A stretch of 8,473 nt of DNA from CAYMCQ01 sp964389025 (GCA_964389025.1 CAYMCQ010000117.1:1-8473); one strand, 5' to 3'. Positions 1 to 6,986 are shown, counted from the stretch's first letter. Notes: a model not told the origin generated them from the letters alone. Numbers and translations: made by a program.

Positions 1-193
1 CTTCCGTCAGCAAACATTGAAATTTGAAAATTGGGCTTTATTCAGCGTCTCCTTAAGGGTCGCACTTTCATACGCGGGGCCTGAAGCATTGATCGTTATC
101 AAATCACAATTCCGTGTTTCCATCAAGCAGTAGCACTCATTCAGTTTGTGCAGTTGAAGTTCCCGCGCGAGTTAATTAGTCTGATTCAGCTTT

Positions 194-1564
194 ATGACAT
201 TGACTGAAAAAATTCTCGCCCGCGCCGCCGGCAAACCAAAAGTCGAAGCTGGCGACAACATCTGGGTGAAGGCGGATGTTTTGATGACGCACGATGTTTG
301 CGGGCCGGGAACGATCGGCGTGTTCAAGCGCGAGTTCGGCAAGGACGCGAAAGTTTGGGACAAAAACAAAGTCGTCATCATCCCCGACCACTACATTTTC
401 ACGGCGGACTCGAAGTCGAACCGCAACGTGGACATCCTGCGCGATTTCGTGAAGGAGCAAGGGCTTCCTTATTTTTACGACGTGATTGATGATCCGAACG
501 GCCATTGGGTTTTCGATCCATCGAAAGGATTGTTGAACCGACAATACGGCAAGAATTACGCGGGCGTTTGCCACACGGCGCTGCCGGCAAAAGGCCACAC
601 GCGACCCGGAGAAATTTTGTTCGGCACAGACTCGCACACTTGCATGGCGGGGGCGTTCAATGAATTTGCCACGGGCATCGGCAACACGGACGCGGGTTTC
701 GTGATGGGCACGGGCAAGTTGCTCATCAAAGTTCCCGAGACGATGCACTTCCGGCTCGAAGGAAAATTGCAGCGCGGCGTGATGGCGAAGGACATCATCC
801 TGCATTGCATCGGCGAAATCGGTTTTGACGGCGCGACCTATCGCGCGATGCAATTCGACGGCCCGGGCGTTCCGAATCTTTCGATTGATGACCGGATGAC
901 GATTGCGAACATGGCGATCGAAGCCGGTGGCAAGAATGGAATTTTCGAATTCGACGACAAGACGAAGGCTTACGTTGATGAACGAACGAAGCGCAACGGA
1001 ACGAAGTCAACTTACGAACCGGTCTCGCGCGACAAGGATGAAAAATTTGTTTACGAACTGACGGTGGATTTATCGAAACTCGAACCGACGGTTGCGTGCC
1101 ATCCTGATCCCGGTCAGCGAAAACTCGCAAAGGAATTGGGCGGCATCAAACTGGATCGCGCCTACATCGGCTCCTGCACCGGCGGCAAGACGAGCGACTT
1201 TCTGGAATTCGCCCGCGTGCTTCAAGGCAAACGCGTGGCGATTGACACGTTCGGCGTTCCAGCCACGCCCGAAATCGTCAACGATCTGCAAACCGAAAAG
1301 TGGGGCAACAAAACCGTCTGGCAAATCCTCGTGGACGCAGGCGTGCAGATGACGGAGAACGCCGGTTGCGCCGCGTGTCTCGGCGGGCCGGTGGACACTT
1401 TTGGCCGCATGAACACTCCGATGAAGTGCATCAGCGCCACGAACCGGAATTTTCCCGGACGCATGGGCCACAAAGAATCACAAGTCTTCCTCGCGTCGCC
1501 GATGACCGTGGCCGCCAGCGCGCTCACGGGCAAAATCACTGACCCCCGCGAGTTCTTGAGCTGA
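194..1564 (+). CDS. leuC: 3-isopropylmalate dehydratase large subunit (aconitase family, plant-like LeuC)
   Basis: This is the large, Fe-S-carrying subunit of isopropylmalate isomerase, which interconverts 2- and 3-isopropylmalate in cytoplasmic leucine biosynthesis. Its 456 residues are close to the family's usual length. Three cysteines expected to hold the [4Fe-4S] cluster are visible: Cys328 in GSCTGGKTSDF, and Cys392 and Cys395 in GCAACLGG. Other family motifs are PDHYIFTAD (64-72), GTDSHTC (144-150), GIGNTDAGFV (161-170) and TNRNFPGRMGHKE (416-428). From memory of the family, CTGGKT and the C-terminal block resemble the plant chloroplast large subunit more than the Escherichia coli form (CTNSR). 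Residues around 100-120 look like a short insertion. The start is placed at MTLTEKILAR, the usual family N-terminus; no Shine-Dalgarno sequence precedes it. No small subunit (leuD) is adjacent, and the enzyme needs one. The homoaconitase-like alternative is less likely. The stop lies 15 bases before the carbamoyltransferase gene, so the two may be co-transcribed. Confidence 0.93.
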   Translation: MTLTEKILARAAGKPKVEAGDNIWVKADVLMTHDVCGPGTIGVFKREFGKDAKVWDKNKVVIIPDHYIFTADSKSNRNVDILRDFVKEQGLPYFYDVIDDPNGHWVFDPSKGLLNRQYGKNYAGVCHTALPAKGHTRPGEILFGTDSHTCMAGAFNEFATGIGNTDAGFVMGTGKLLIKVPETMHFRLEGKLQRGVMAKDIILHCIGEIGFDGATYRAMQFDGPGVPNLSIDDRMTIANMAIEAGGKNGIFEFDDKTKAYVDERTKRNGTKSTYEPVSRDKDEKFVYELTVDLSKLEPTVACHPDPGQRKLAKELGGIKLDRAYIGSCTGGKTSDFLEFARVLQGKRVAIDTFGVPATPEIVNDLQTEKWGNKTVWQILVDAGVQMTENAGCAACLGGPVDTFGRMNTPMKCISATNRNFPGRMGHKESQVFLASPMTVAASALTGKITDPREFLS

Positions 1565-1579
1565 GATTTTTCCTGCCAT

Positions 1580-3397
1580 GTGACAAACATCCTCGGCATC
1601 TCGGCATTTTATCACGACAGCGCGGCTAGTCTCGTCCAAGACGGGAAAATTGTCGCGGCGGCACAGGAGGAACGGTTCACGCGAAGAAAACACGATCCGG
1701 CGTTTCCAAAATGTGCAGTCGAGTATTGCCTGCGCGAAGGAGGCATCGCCGTCAAAGACCTCGACCTCGTCGCGTTTTACGAGAAGCCGTTCCTGAAATT
1801 TGACCGCATCCTTCACAGCTATCTGGCTTACGCGCCTGTCGGCCTGCGCTCGTTTTTGAAGGCCATTCCGCTTTGGATCCGCGAGCGGATTTGGATGAAG
1901 GATTTGATCCACAAGGAACTCGGCTGCGATTGTAAAATCATTTTCCCGGAGCATCACGAGTCGCACGCGGCCTCGGCATTTTTTCCGTCGCCGTATCCGG
2001 AGGCGGCGATCCTGACGGTGGACGGCGTCGGCGAGTGGACGACGACGAGCTTCGGCATCGGGCGCGGCAACCAGATCGAGATGCTGGGCGAACTGCATTT
2101 CCCGCACTCGCTCGGGCTGCTTTACTCGGCCTTCACTTATTTCACCGGCTTCAAAGTCAATTCCGGCGAATACAAACTCATGGGTCTTGCGCCCTACGGC
2201 GAACCGAAATTCGTGGACGTGATTTTGCGCGAACTGCTGGATTTGAAGGACGACGGCTCGTTCCGGTTGAACATGAACTATTTCAACTACGGCGCGGGAC
2301 TGACGATGACCAACGCGCGCTTCGACAGACTTTTTGGCCGTCCGCCGCGCAGACCGGAATCGAAGCTGACGCAAAACGACATGGACCTCGCGCGCTCGGT
2401 TCAGGAAGTCACGGAGGAGATCATGTTCCGGATGGCGCGGCACGTCTGCAAGGAAACCGGGATGAAAAATCTTTGTCTCGCCGGCGGCGTGGCGTTGAAT
2501 TGCGTGGCGAACGGACGCATTTTGCGCGAGGGAATTTTCGAGAACATCTGGATCCAGCCCGCGGCGGGCGATGCGGGCGGCGCGCTGGGCGCGGCGTTGC
2601 TGGCGTGGCATCAGCATCTCGGCAATGCGCGCACGGCTGATGGGAAAAAAGATTCGCAGCGCGGTTCGTATCTCGGCCCGATATTCAACCGCGACGACAT
2701 CAGAAAATTTCTGGCGGGGAACAGTATCCCCTTCACCGAACTATCCGACGACGAAATCCCGGAGCGCATCGCGGATTTGATCCATGCGGAAAAAGTCATC
2801 GGTTGGTTTCAGGGACGGATGGAATTTGGCCCGCGCGCGCTCGGCGCCCGCTCCATCATCGGCGACGCGCAATCGCCGAAGATGCAGGAGACGATGAATC
2901 TCAAGATCAAATTCCGGGAAAGTTTTCGTCCGTTCGCGCCGTCAGTTTTGCGCGAGCGCGTCTCGGAGTATTTCGAACTCGACGGCGAAAGTCCCTACAT
3001 GCTGCTGGTCGCGCCGGTCGCAAAATCGAAACGCCGCGAGCCTGCGAACGCAGAAAAGCTTTTTGGTCTGGAGCGGTTGCTGGCCATCCGCTCGACGATT
3101 CCGGCCGTGACGCACGTTGACTTTTCCGCGCGCGTGCAGACTGTTACCGAGGACGACGCACCGCTGTTTTATCGCACCATCAAAAAGTTCGACGAGAAAT
3201 ACGGCTGCCCGGCCATCATCAACACGTCATTCAACGTGCGCGGCGAGCCGGTCGTTTGCGCGCCAGAACATGCCTACACCTGTTTCATGCGCACGAACAT
3301 GGACTACCTGCTGCTCGGAAATTTTCTGCTGGAGAAAAAAGACCAGAAGCCGCTCGACAAGGACATTGACTGGCTGAAGGAATTTGAACTGGATTGA
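1580..3397 (+). CDS. O-carbamoyltransferase, NodU/CmcH/TobZ family
   Basis: Enzymes of this family use carbamoyl phosphate and ATP to form carbamoyl-adenylate, then transfer the carbamoyl group to a hydroxyl of a sugar or natural product. The 605 residues are full length. The N-terminal Kae1-like domain begins with ILGISAFYHDSAA (4-16) and AAQEERFTRRKHD (27-39). Likely metal ligands, by analogy with TobZ, are His125 and His129 in EHHESHAASAFF, Asp148 in TVDGVGEW, and Asp331 in GDAGGALGAAL. The C-terminal YrdC-like domain carries GRMEFGPRALGARSI (412-426), FRESFRPFAPSVL (445-457) and NTSFNVRGEPVV (548-559). The start is GTG; it is the first start after an in-frame stop and places the family N-terminus correctly. 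An ATG-TGA pair at 1578-1583 overlaps it. No clear Shine-Dalgarno sequence is seen. The next gene begins 4 bases after the stop. Because an SxtJ-like protein, an SGNH hydrolase, a DUF5989 protein and an O-antigen ligase follow, the substrate is probably a surface glycan or its lipid-linked precursor. That is inference; the acceptor cannot be read from sequence. Confidence 0.93.
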   Translation: MTNILGISAFYHDSAASLVQDGKIVAAAQEERFTRRKHDPAFPKCAVEYCLREGGIAVKDLDLVAFYEKPFLKFDRILHSYLAYAPVGLRSFLKAIPLWIRERIWMKDLIHKELGCDCKIIFPEHHESHAASAFFPSPYPEAAILTVDGVGEWTTTSFGIGRGNQIEMLGELHFPHSLGLLYSAFTYFTGFKVNSGEYKLMGLAPYGEPKFVDVILRELLDLKDDGSFRLNMNYFNYGAGLTMTNARFDRLFGRPPRRPESKLTQNDMDLARSVQEVTEEIMFRMARHVCKETGMKNLCLAGGVALNCVANGRILREGIFENIWIQPAAGDAGGALGAALLAWHQHLGNARTADGKKDSQRGSYLGPIFNRDDIRKFLAGNSIPFTELSDDEIPERIADLIHAEKVIGWFQGRMEFGPRALGARSIIGDAQSPKMQETMNLKIKFRESFRPFAPSVLRERVSEYFELDGESPYMLLVAPVAKSKRREPANAEKLFGLERLLAIRSTIPAVTHVDFSARVQTVTEDDAPLFYRTIKKFDEKYGCPAIINTSFNVRGEPVVCAPEHAYTCFMRTNMDYLLLGNFLLEKKDQKPLDKDIDWLKEFELD

Positions 3398-3401
3398 AAA
3401 A

Positions 3402-3818
3402 ATGATCCGCGACGAAATCAAAAACCTCAAGACCGGCGCGCGCGAACTGCGAAACTTCGGCCTGCTGGTCGGCGGAGTTTTTGCCGCGCTGGGCGTCTTC
3501 TTCTTGCTTCGCGGCAAGGCGCACTTCCCGTTTTTCCTCGCGCCGGGCGCGCTGCTGATGCTGTGCGGCCTGATTTTTCCGAGGGTGCTCAAGTTCATTT
3601 ACATCGCCTGGATGACGCTCGCGATTCTGCTCGGCGTGGTTGTTTCAACGCTGTTGCTGACGCTGTTTTATTTTCTCGTCGTCACGCCGATCGGTCTGGC
3701 GGCGCGGTGTGTGGGAAAAGATTTTTTATCGCTTAAACTCAATCGTCGCGCGACGAGCTACTGGCTGCCGCGCGAGCGAAAGTCAAAATCACCGGCTGAT
3801 TATGAGCGGCAATTCTGA
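3402..3818 (+). CDS. SxtJ-like small integral membrane protein
   Basis: This 138-residue membrane protein resembles the SxtJ family, named from cyanobacterial saxitoxin clusters and often found beside carbamoyltransferases. Its function is not established. A short charged N-terminus (MIRDEIKNLK) is followed by hydrophobic segments at about 20-37, 42-59 and 64-103; the last is long enough for two helices. A basic C-terminal tail contains the family-like stretches VTPIGLAAR (94-102) and SYWLPRER (119-126). The ATG at 3402, four bases after the carbamoyltransferase stop, is preferred to an in-frame TTG at 3384, which would add six residues and overlap the upstream gene by 14 bases. The 3' end overlaps the SGNH gene by 17 bases, which suggests translational coupling. 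A reasonable inference is that it anchors or assists the carbamoyltransferase at the inner membrane. The family call rests on remembered motifs and context. Confidence 0.8.
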   Translation: MIRDEIKNLKTGARELRNFGLLVGGVFAALGVFFLLRGKAHFPFFLAPGALLMLCGLIFPRVLKFIYIAWMTLAILLGVVVSTLLLTLFYFLVVTPIGLAARCVGKDFLSLKLNRRATSYWLPRERKSKSPADYERQF

Positions 3819-4830
3819 CACGAAAATCCTCAAGCCGCGATGGAAACGATGGCTGCAAAACCTCGCGTTGTCAGCGGTCACTTTCTTTCTTTGCTTCGCG
3901 GTCTTTGAGGTGACGCTGCGATTGTGCGGCTACGGCAATCTGGAGATCTACGAGCCGGACGCCGCGCTCTATTGGAAACTGAAGCCGAACCAGGACTGCT
4001 ACACGAAGATCGGCCACAAGGCGGTTCACATCAATTCGCACGGCACTCGCGGCGCGGAATTTCAGGCGGAAAAACCGCCGGACACCATCCGGATTGTTTC
4101 GCTGGGCGACTCGCGGACTTTTGGCTGGGGACTGGACGAGCCTGAGACCTACTCGGCGCTGCTTGGGAAAATGCTTTCGGAAAAGACCGGCAAAAAAATC
4201 GAGGTCATCAACGCGGGCGTCAACGCGTGGTCGTATCCGCAGATGCTGGTCTATTTGCGCGACACGGCGCTGAAATACAAACCGGACGCAGTCATCATCG
4301 GAGATGCGAACCTATGGACGCAGTTCTCGGAAAAGAACAGCCCGGAGTTCGTGAAAAAATTCATGTCGCGCGTGCGGTTGAAAAATTTTCTGAGGCGGTT
4401 CGCGATCTATCATTACGTGGTCGAGGTCAAGTTGAGGGCCGTTTACGAACGGCAGCGGACGAAATTCATCCCCGTTGACCCGAAGCAGGACGCGCTGTTC
4501 AAGGAGCAGCAGCAGAGTGATCCCGACGCGCTGTTTCGCGACGCGATTGAACAAATATGCGAAGTGGCGCTGACGAATGGCGTCAAGCCGGTGCTGCTTT
4601 ATCTGCCGCAAGCGGGCGAGTTGGAATCGTCCACGCCGGCATCCGTCTTGAGGGCGAAGCGCGCTATCTCGGAAAAACTTGGCGTGCCGCTCGTGGATGT
4701 TGCCGCCGACGTGCGGCCGGAGGGAAATGCGCTTTACCTCGACGCCGACCCCGTGCATTTTAACGCGCGCGGCAATGAGCTGATCGCGCGCAGATTGACA
4801 GAAGCCGCCGTTAAAGTGATTTCACCGTGA
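3802..4830 (+). CDS. Membrane-anchored SGNH/GDSL-family hydrolase
   Basis: This is a 342-residue SGNH-fold esterase or acyl-group enzyme with an N-terminal membrane anchor. A basic N-terminus (KPRWKRW, 11-17) precedes one hydrophobic segment at about 19-40, so the catalytic domain is probably periplasmic. Block I is SLGDSRTFGWG (100-110), with nucleophile Ser104. Block II is INAGVNAWSYPQ (136-147), with Gly139. Block V is DADPVHFNARGNELIA (314-329), with Asp316 and His319 completing the triad. Block III is atypical: IIGDANLW (165-172) in place of GxND, with Asn170 a possible oxyanion-hole residue. The open frame extends upstream to 3709 inside the SxtJ-like gene, but the ATG at 3802 gives a normal signal-anchor N-terminus and keeps the overlap to 17 bases. 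Its stop overlaps the next gene's GTG in a GTGA junction. Proteins of this type often accompany carbamoyltransferase/SxtJ/DUF5989 genes. Removal or transfer of an acyl group on a glycan is a plausible role, but the substrate is unknown. Confidence 0.87.
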   Translation: MSGNSDTKILKPRWKRWLQNLALSAVTFFLCFAVFEVTLRLCGYGNLEIYEPDAALYWKLKPNQDCYTKIGHKAVHINSHGTRGAEFQAEKPPDTIRIVSLGDSRTFGWGLDEPETYSALLGKMLSEKTGKKIEVINAGVNAWSYPQMLVYLRDTALKYKPDAVIIGDANLWTQFSEKNSPEFVKKFMSRVRLKNFLRRFAIYHYVVEVKLRAVYERQRTKFIPVDPKQDALFKEQQQSDPDALFRDAIEQICEVALTNGVKPVLLYLPQAGELESSTPASVLRAKRAISEKLGVPLVDVAADVRPEGNALYLDADPVHFNARGNELIARRLTEAAVKVISP

Positions 4831-4985
4831 ACAAACTGTCTATCGTAAAAGAATTTTTGGATTTCCTGCGCGAGCGCAAAAAATGGTGGCTCGCGCCGAT
4901 CGTGGTTTTCCTATTGCTCCTGGGCGTGGTGCTGGTGTTCGCGAAAGGGTCAGCGCTGGCGCCGTTCATCTACAGTTTGTTCTAG
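4827..4985 (+). CDS. DUF5989-type 52-residue single-pass membrane protein
   Basis: This very small gene encodes 52 residues. The N-terminal part is amphipathic and charged (KEFLDFLRERKKWW, 8-21). One transmembrane helix follows at about 22-38, and the protein ends in GSALAPFIYSLF (41-52). The KKWW boundary, single helix and APFIYSLF end match what I recall of the DUF5989 family, which recurs beside NodU/TobZ-like carbamoyltransferases and has no assigned function. The GTG start overlaps the SGNH stop as GTGA, a classic translational-coupling junction, and no other start fits. The O-antigen ligase gene follows after 12 bases. The tightly packed position, intact frame and family-like C-terminus argue against a chance ORF. 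It may be a membrane adaptor for the carbamoyltransferase, with the charged helix lying on the cytoplasmic face; that is inference. Confidence 0.86.
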   Translation: MNKLSIVKEFLDFLRERKKWWLAPIVVFLLLLGVVLVFAKGSALAPFIYSLF

Positions 4986-4997
4986 CTGTTCCCACAA

Positions 4998-6896
4998 ATG
5001 AACCGCGAAACTTTGGATCGCTGGTGTGAGCGCGGAATTCTGGCGGCGGTGCTGGCGATTTTGGTTTTTGGCCCGCTCGCGCTGGGCGCAGTCCGCGCGA
5101 CGGAATTTCTGATCATTGAGTCACTCGCCATCCTCGCGGCGGCGCTTTGGGGAATCAGGCTGTGGCTGAACCCAAACCTGAAAATTCTCAGGCCACCGAT
5201 CTGTTGGGCTGTGGTTGCGTTCGTGATCTATGCCATCGTGCGCTACCTCACCTCGGACATCGAATACGTGGCGCGGCAGGAGTTGATTCGCGTTTTGGTT
5301 TATGCGCTGTTGTTTTTCGTCATCGTCAACAACTTTCACGGGCAAAACCGCGCGCAAATCATCACGCTGCCCCTGGTTTTTCTGGCGATGGGAATTTCTT
5401 GCTACGCGATTTTTCAGTTCGCGACGAAGTCGAACCACGTCTGGAATTTCATCTCGCCGTATCAAGGCCGCGGGATGGGAACGTATATTTGCCCGAACCA
5501 TCTGGCGGGATTTTTGGAAATGCTGTTGCCGGTCGCTCTGGCGCTTTTGCTCGCCGGGCGGCACGGACACGTCGCAAAAATTTTTATCGGCTACGCGGCG
5601 CTCGTGATTCTGGCCGGCATTGCCGTGACCGTGTCGCGCGGAGGGTGGATTTCGACGGCCATCGCGCTGGTGATTTTTTTCCTGCTGCTGCTCACGCGGC
5701 GCGGGTATCGGATTCAATCCGCCCTGCTGCTCGTGGTTTTAGTTTCCGTGGCGCTGTTGTTCATCCCAAAAGCCGGCTATGTGCGCGACCAGACCGGAAA
5801 AATATTCACCGAGAAAGGCTACATCGGAGACGCGCGCTTCGAGTTGTGGCGTCCTACAATCAAGATGTGGCGGGACAATTTTTGGTTCGGCGTCGGGCCG
5901 GGGCAGTTCGATCACCGCTTCCGCGAATACCGGCCTGAAAACATCCAGTTGCGCCCGGGACACGCGCACAATGATTTTCTCAACACGCTGGCGGACTGGG
6001 GAATCGCAGGCGGGGCGCTTGTGGCTGGCGCGCTGGCCTTGTTGTTTTTGAGCGTCACAAAAACTTGGAACGTCGTGCGGAATGCCACGAGCGGCTCCGG
6101 AAAAAACCGGAGCAACAAATTCGCCGCGCTGCTGGGCGCGTCCGTGGGACTGCTTGCGATTTTTTTGCACTCGGCGGTGGATTTCAACATGCACATCCCG
6201 GCAAACGCGATTCTGGCCATCACGCTGATGGCGATTTTGACGGCGCATTTGCGGTTCGCGACGGAACGGTATTGGGCGACTGCGGCTTCGTTGAAATGGG
6301 TCGCCGGGATTTGCCTGCTCGCGGGCGTTTCGTATCTTGGCAGTCAGGTTGTGCGTCAGGCGAATGAAAATCTCTGGCTGGCTCGCGCCGACCGCGAACT
6401 GCTTTTTTCAGACGCGAGAATGGCCGCGTTGAAAAAAGCTTTTCAGGCGGAACCGAAAAATTTTGAAACCACTTTCCGGATCGGCGAAGAGTTACGCAAG
6501 GAAGCATTGGAAGGGAATCTTGGTTACGAAAATTTGGCGCGGCAGGCGATGGAATGGTATGCGCGCGGCATGAAATTGAATCCGCATGATGGATACAATT
6601 ACCTTTTTCACGGCGTGTGCCTGGACTTGCTGGATCGCCAAAAGGAGTCACCAAAATATTTCCAGCACGCCGAAGCACTAGATCCGAACGGCTATTTCAC
6701 AATGGCCTACATTGGCAGGCATTACGTCGAGGCAGGCAATCTGGCGGCGGCACGCTCCTATTTTGAGCGGTCGCAACGATTACAATGGATTGAAAACCCC
6801 ATCGCCGAATCATACCTTGAAATTGTCAATCGAAGGCTCGCCGAAACAGCGGAAGAAGAGAAAAAGCCGTCTTTTAGCCCCAATCCCCATGATTGA
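4998..6896 (+). CDS. O-antigen ligase-like polytopic membrane protein with C-terminal TPR tail
   Basis: This is a 632-residue Wzy_C/WaaL-type glycosyl ligase or polymerase of the inner membrane. Such proteins move an undecaprenyl-linked glycan to an acceptor on the periplasmic side. About 13 hydrophobic segments span roughly residues 13-452. Family signs are TYICPNHLAGFLEMLLP (162-178), TVSRGGW (211-217) with Arg214, the large periplasmic loop from about 257 containing ARFELWRPTIKMW (279-291) and FGVGPGQF (297-304), then GHAHNDFLNTLADWG (321-335), whose His322/His324 region is the likely catalytic site, and HSAVDFNMHIPANA (391-404). Residues about 470-612 are soluble and TPR-like, with helical pairs ending in AEPKN, LNPHD and LDPNG. 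WaaL itself lacks such a tail, but long TPR-fused ligases are known. The start MNRETLDRW lies 12 bases after the DUF5989 gene, with no Shine-Dalgarno sequence. Context points to export of a polysaccharide modified by the upstream genes. Ligase versus polymerase activity cannot be told from sequence. Confidence 0.88.
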   Translation: MNRETLDRWCERGILAAVLAILVFGPLALGAVRATEFLIIESLAILAAALWGIRLWLNPNLKILRPPICWAVVAFVIYAIVRYLTSDIEYVARQELIRVLVYALLFFVIVNNFHGQNRAQIITLPLVFLAMGISCYAIFQFATKSNHVWNFISPYQGRGMGTYICPNHLAGFLEMLLPVALALLLAGRHGHVAKIFIGYAALVILAGIAVTVSRGGWISTAIALVIFFLLLLTRRGYRIQSALLLVVLVSVALLFIPKAGYVRDQTGKIFTEKGYIGDARFELWRPTIKMWRDNFWFGVGPGQFDHRFREYRPENIQLRPGHAHNDFLNTLADWGIAGGALVAGALALLFLSVTKTWNVVRNATSGSGKNRSNKFAALLGASVGLLAIFLHSAVDFNMHIPANAILAITLMAILTAHLRFATERYWATAASLKWVAGICLLAGVSYLGSQVVRQANENLWLARADRELLFSDARMAALKKAFQAEPKNFETTFRIGEELRKEALEGNLGYENLARQAMEWYARGMKLNPHDGYNYLFHGVCLDLLDRQKESPKYFQHAEALDPNGYFTMAYIGRHYVEAGNLAAARSYFERSQRLQWIENPIAESYLEIVNRRLAETAEEEKKPSFSPNPHD

Positions 6897-6918
6897 TGGA
6901 ATTCGGGCGTTGAGCAAT

Positions 6919-6944
6919 ATTCCGTTGACACAACGAGTTGGAAT
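6919..6944. promoter_or_regulatory. Nested inverted repeat over the fecR -35 region (operator candidate)
   Basis: A perfect short dyad, CGTTG-ACA-CAACG at 6923-6935, lies inside an outer pair ATTCC (6919-6923) and GGAAT (6940-6944). The inner dyad covers the TTGACA hexamer, so a bound regulator would block polymerase. No run of T follows, so it is not an intrinsic terminator for the upstream ligase gene. No cognate regulator is present in the window, and short dyads can arise by chance. Confidence 0.3.
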
Positions 6945-6952
6945 AGTAAACT
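6925..6952 (+). promoter_or_regulatory. Sigma-70-like promoter for the FecR-domain gene
   Basis: A consensus -35 hexamer TTGACA (6925-6930) is followed after 16 bases by TAAACT (6947-6952), which matches the -10 consensus at four of six positions. Transcription would begin near 6959 and give a leader of about 28 bases. It lies in the only sizeable gap downstream of the ligase gene. This suggests that the FecR-domain gene can be expressed independently of the glycan operon. The spacing and -10 match are acceptable rather than strong. Confidence 0.5.
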
Positions 6953-6977
6953 GACCACAAGATTGTTCGTTTAAGAC

Positions 6978-6982
6978 AGGAG
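6978..6982 (+). promoter_or_regulatory. Shine-Dalgarno sequence of the FecR-domain gene
   Basis: AGGAG ends four bases before the ATG at 6987. It is the only clear Shine-Dalgarno sequence before any gene in the window, and it fixes the FecR-domain start in preference to the ATG three codons later. Confidence 0.75.
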
Positions 6983-6986
6983 CCTT

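Noticed and set aside
2..133. A + frame open from the window start to a stop at 131-133, as the tail of an upstream gene
   Set aside because: The 43 codons show no family motif and the region looks like intergenic sequence; it cannot be supported without upstream sequence.
176..853. A 225-codon minus-strand open frame inside leuC
   Set aside because: It is entirely antisense to leuC, whose Fe-S and substrate motifs are clear, and the predicted protein has no family features.
1478..2617. A 379-codon open frame on the minus strand across the leuC end and carbamoyltransferase start
   Set aside because: It lies antisense to two strongly supported genes, is rich in Arg, Ala, His and Val as antisense shadows of GC-rich genes are, and shows no recognisable motif.
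3384..3401. TTG start for the SxtJ-like protein
   Set aside because: It adds only six residues and a 14-base overlap, while an ATG four bases after the upstream stop gives the expected short charged N-terminus.
3709..3801. Extended N-terminus of the SGNH hydrolase
   Set aside because: The added 31 residues overlap the SxtJ-like gene and place a non-hydrophobic, irregular stretch before the signal anchor. The ATG at 3802 gives a normal membrane-anchor start.
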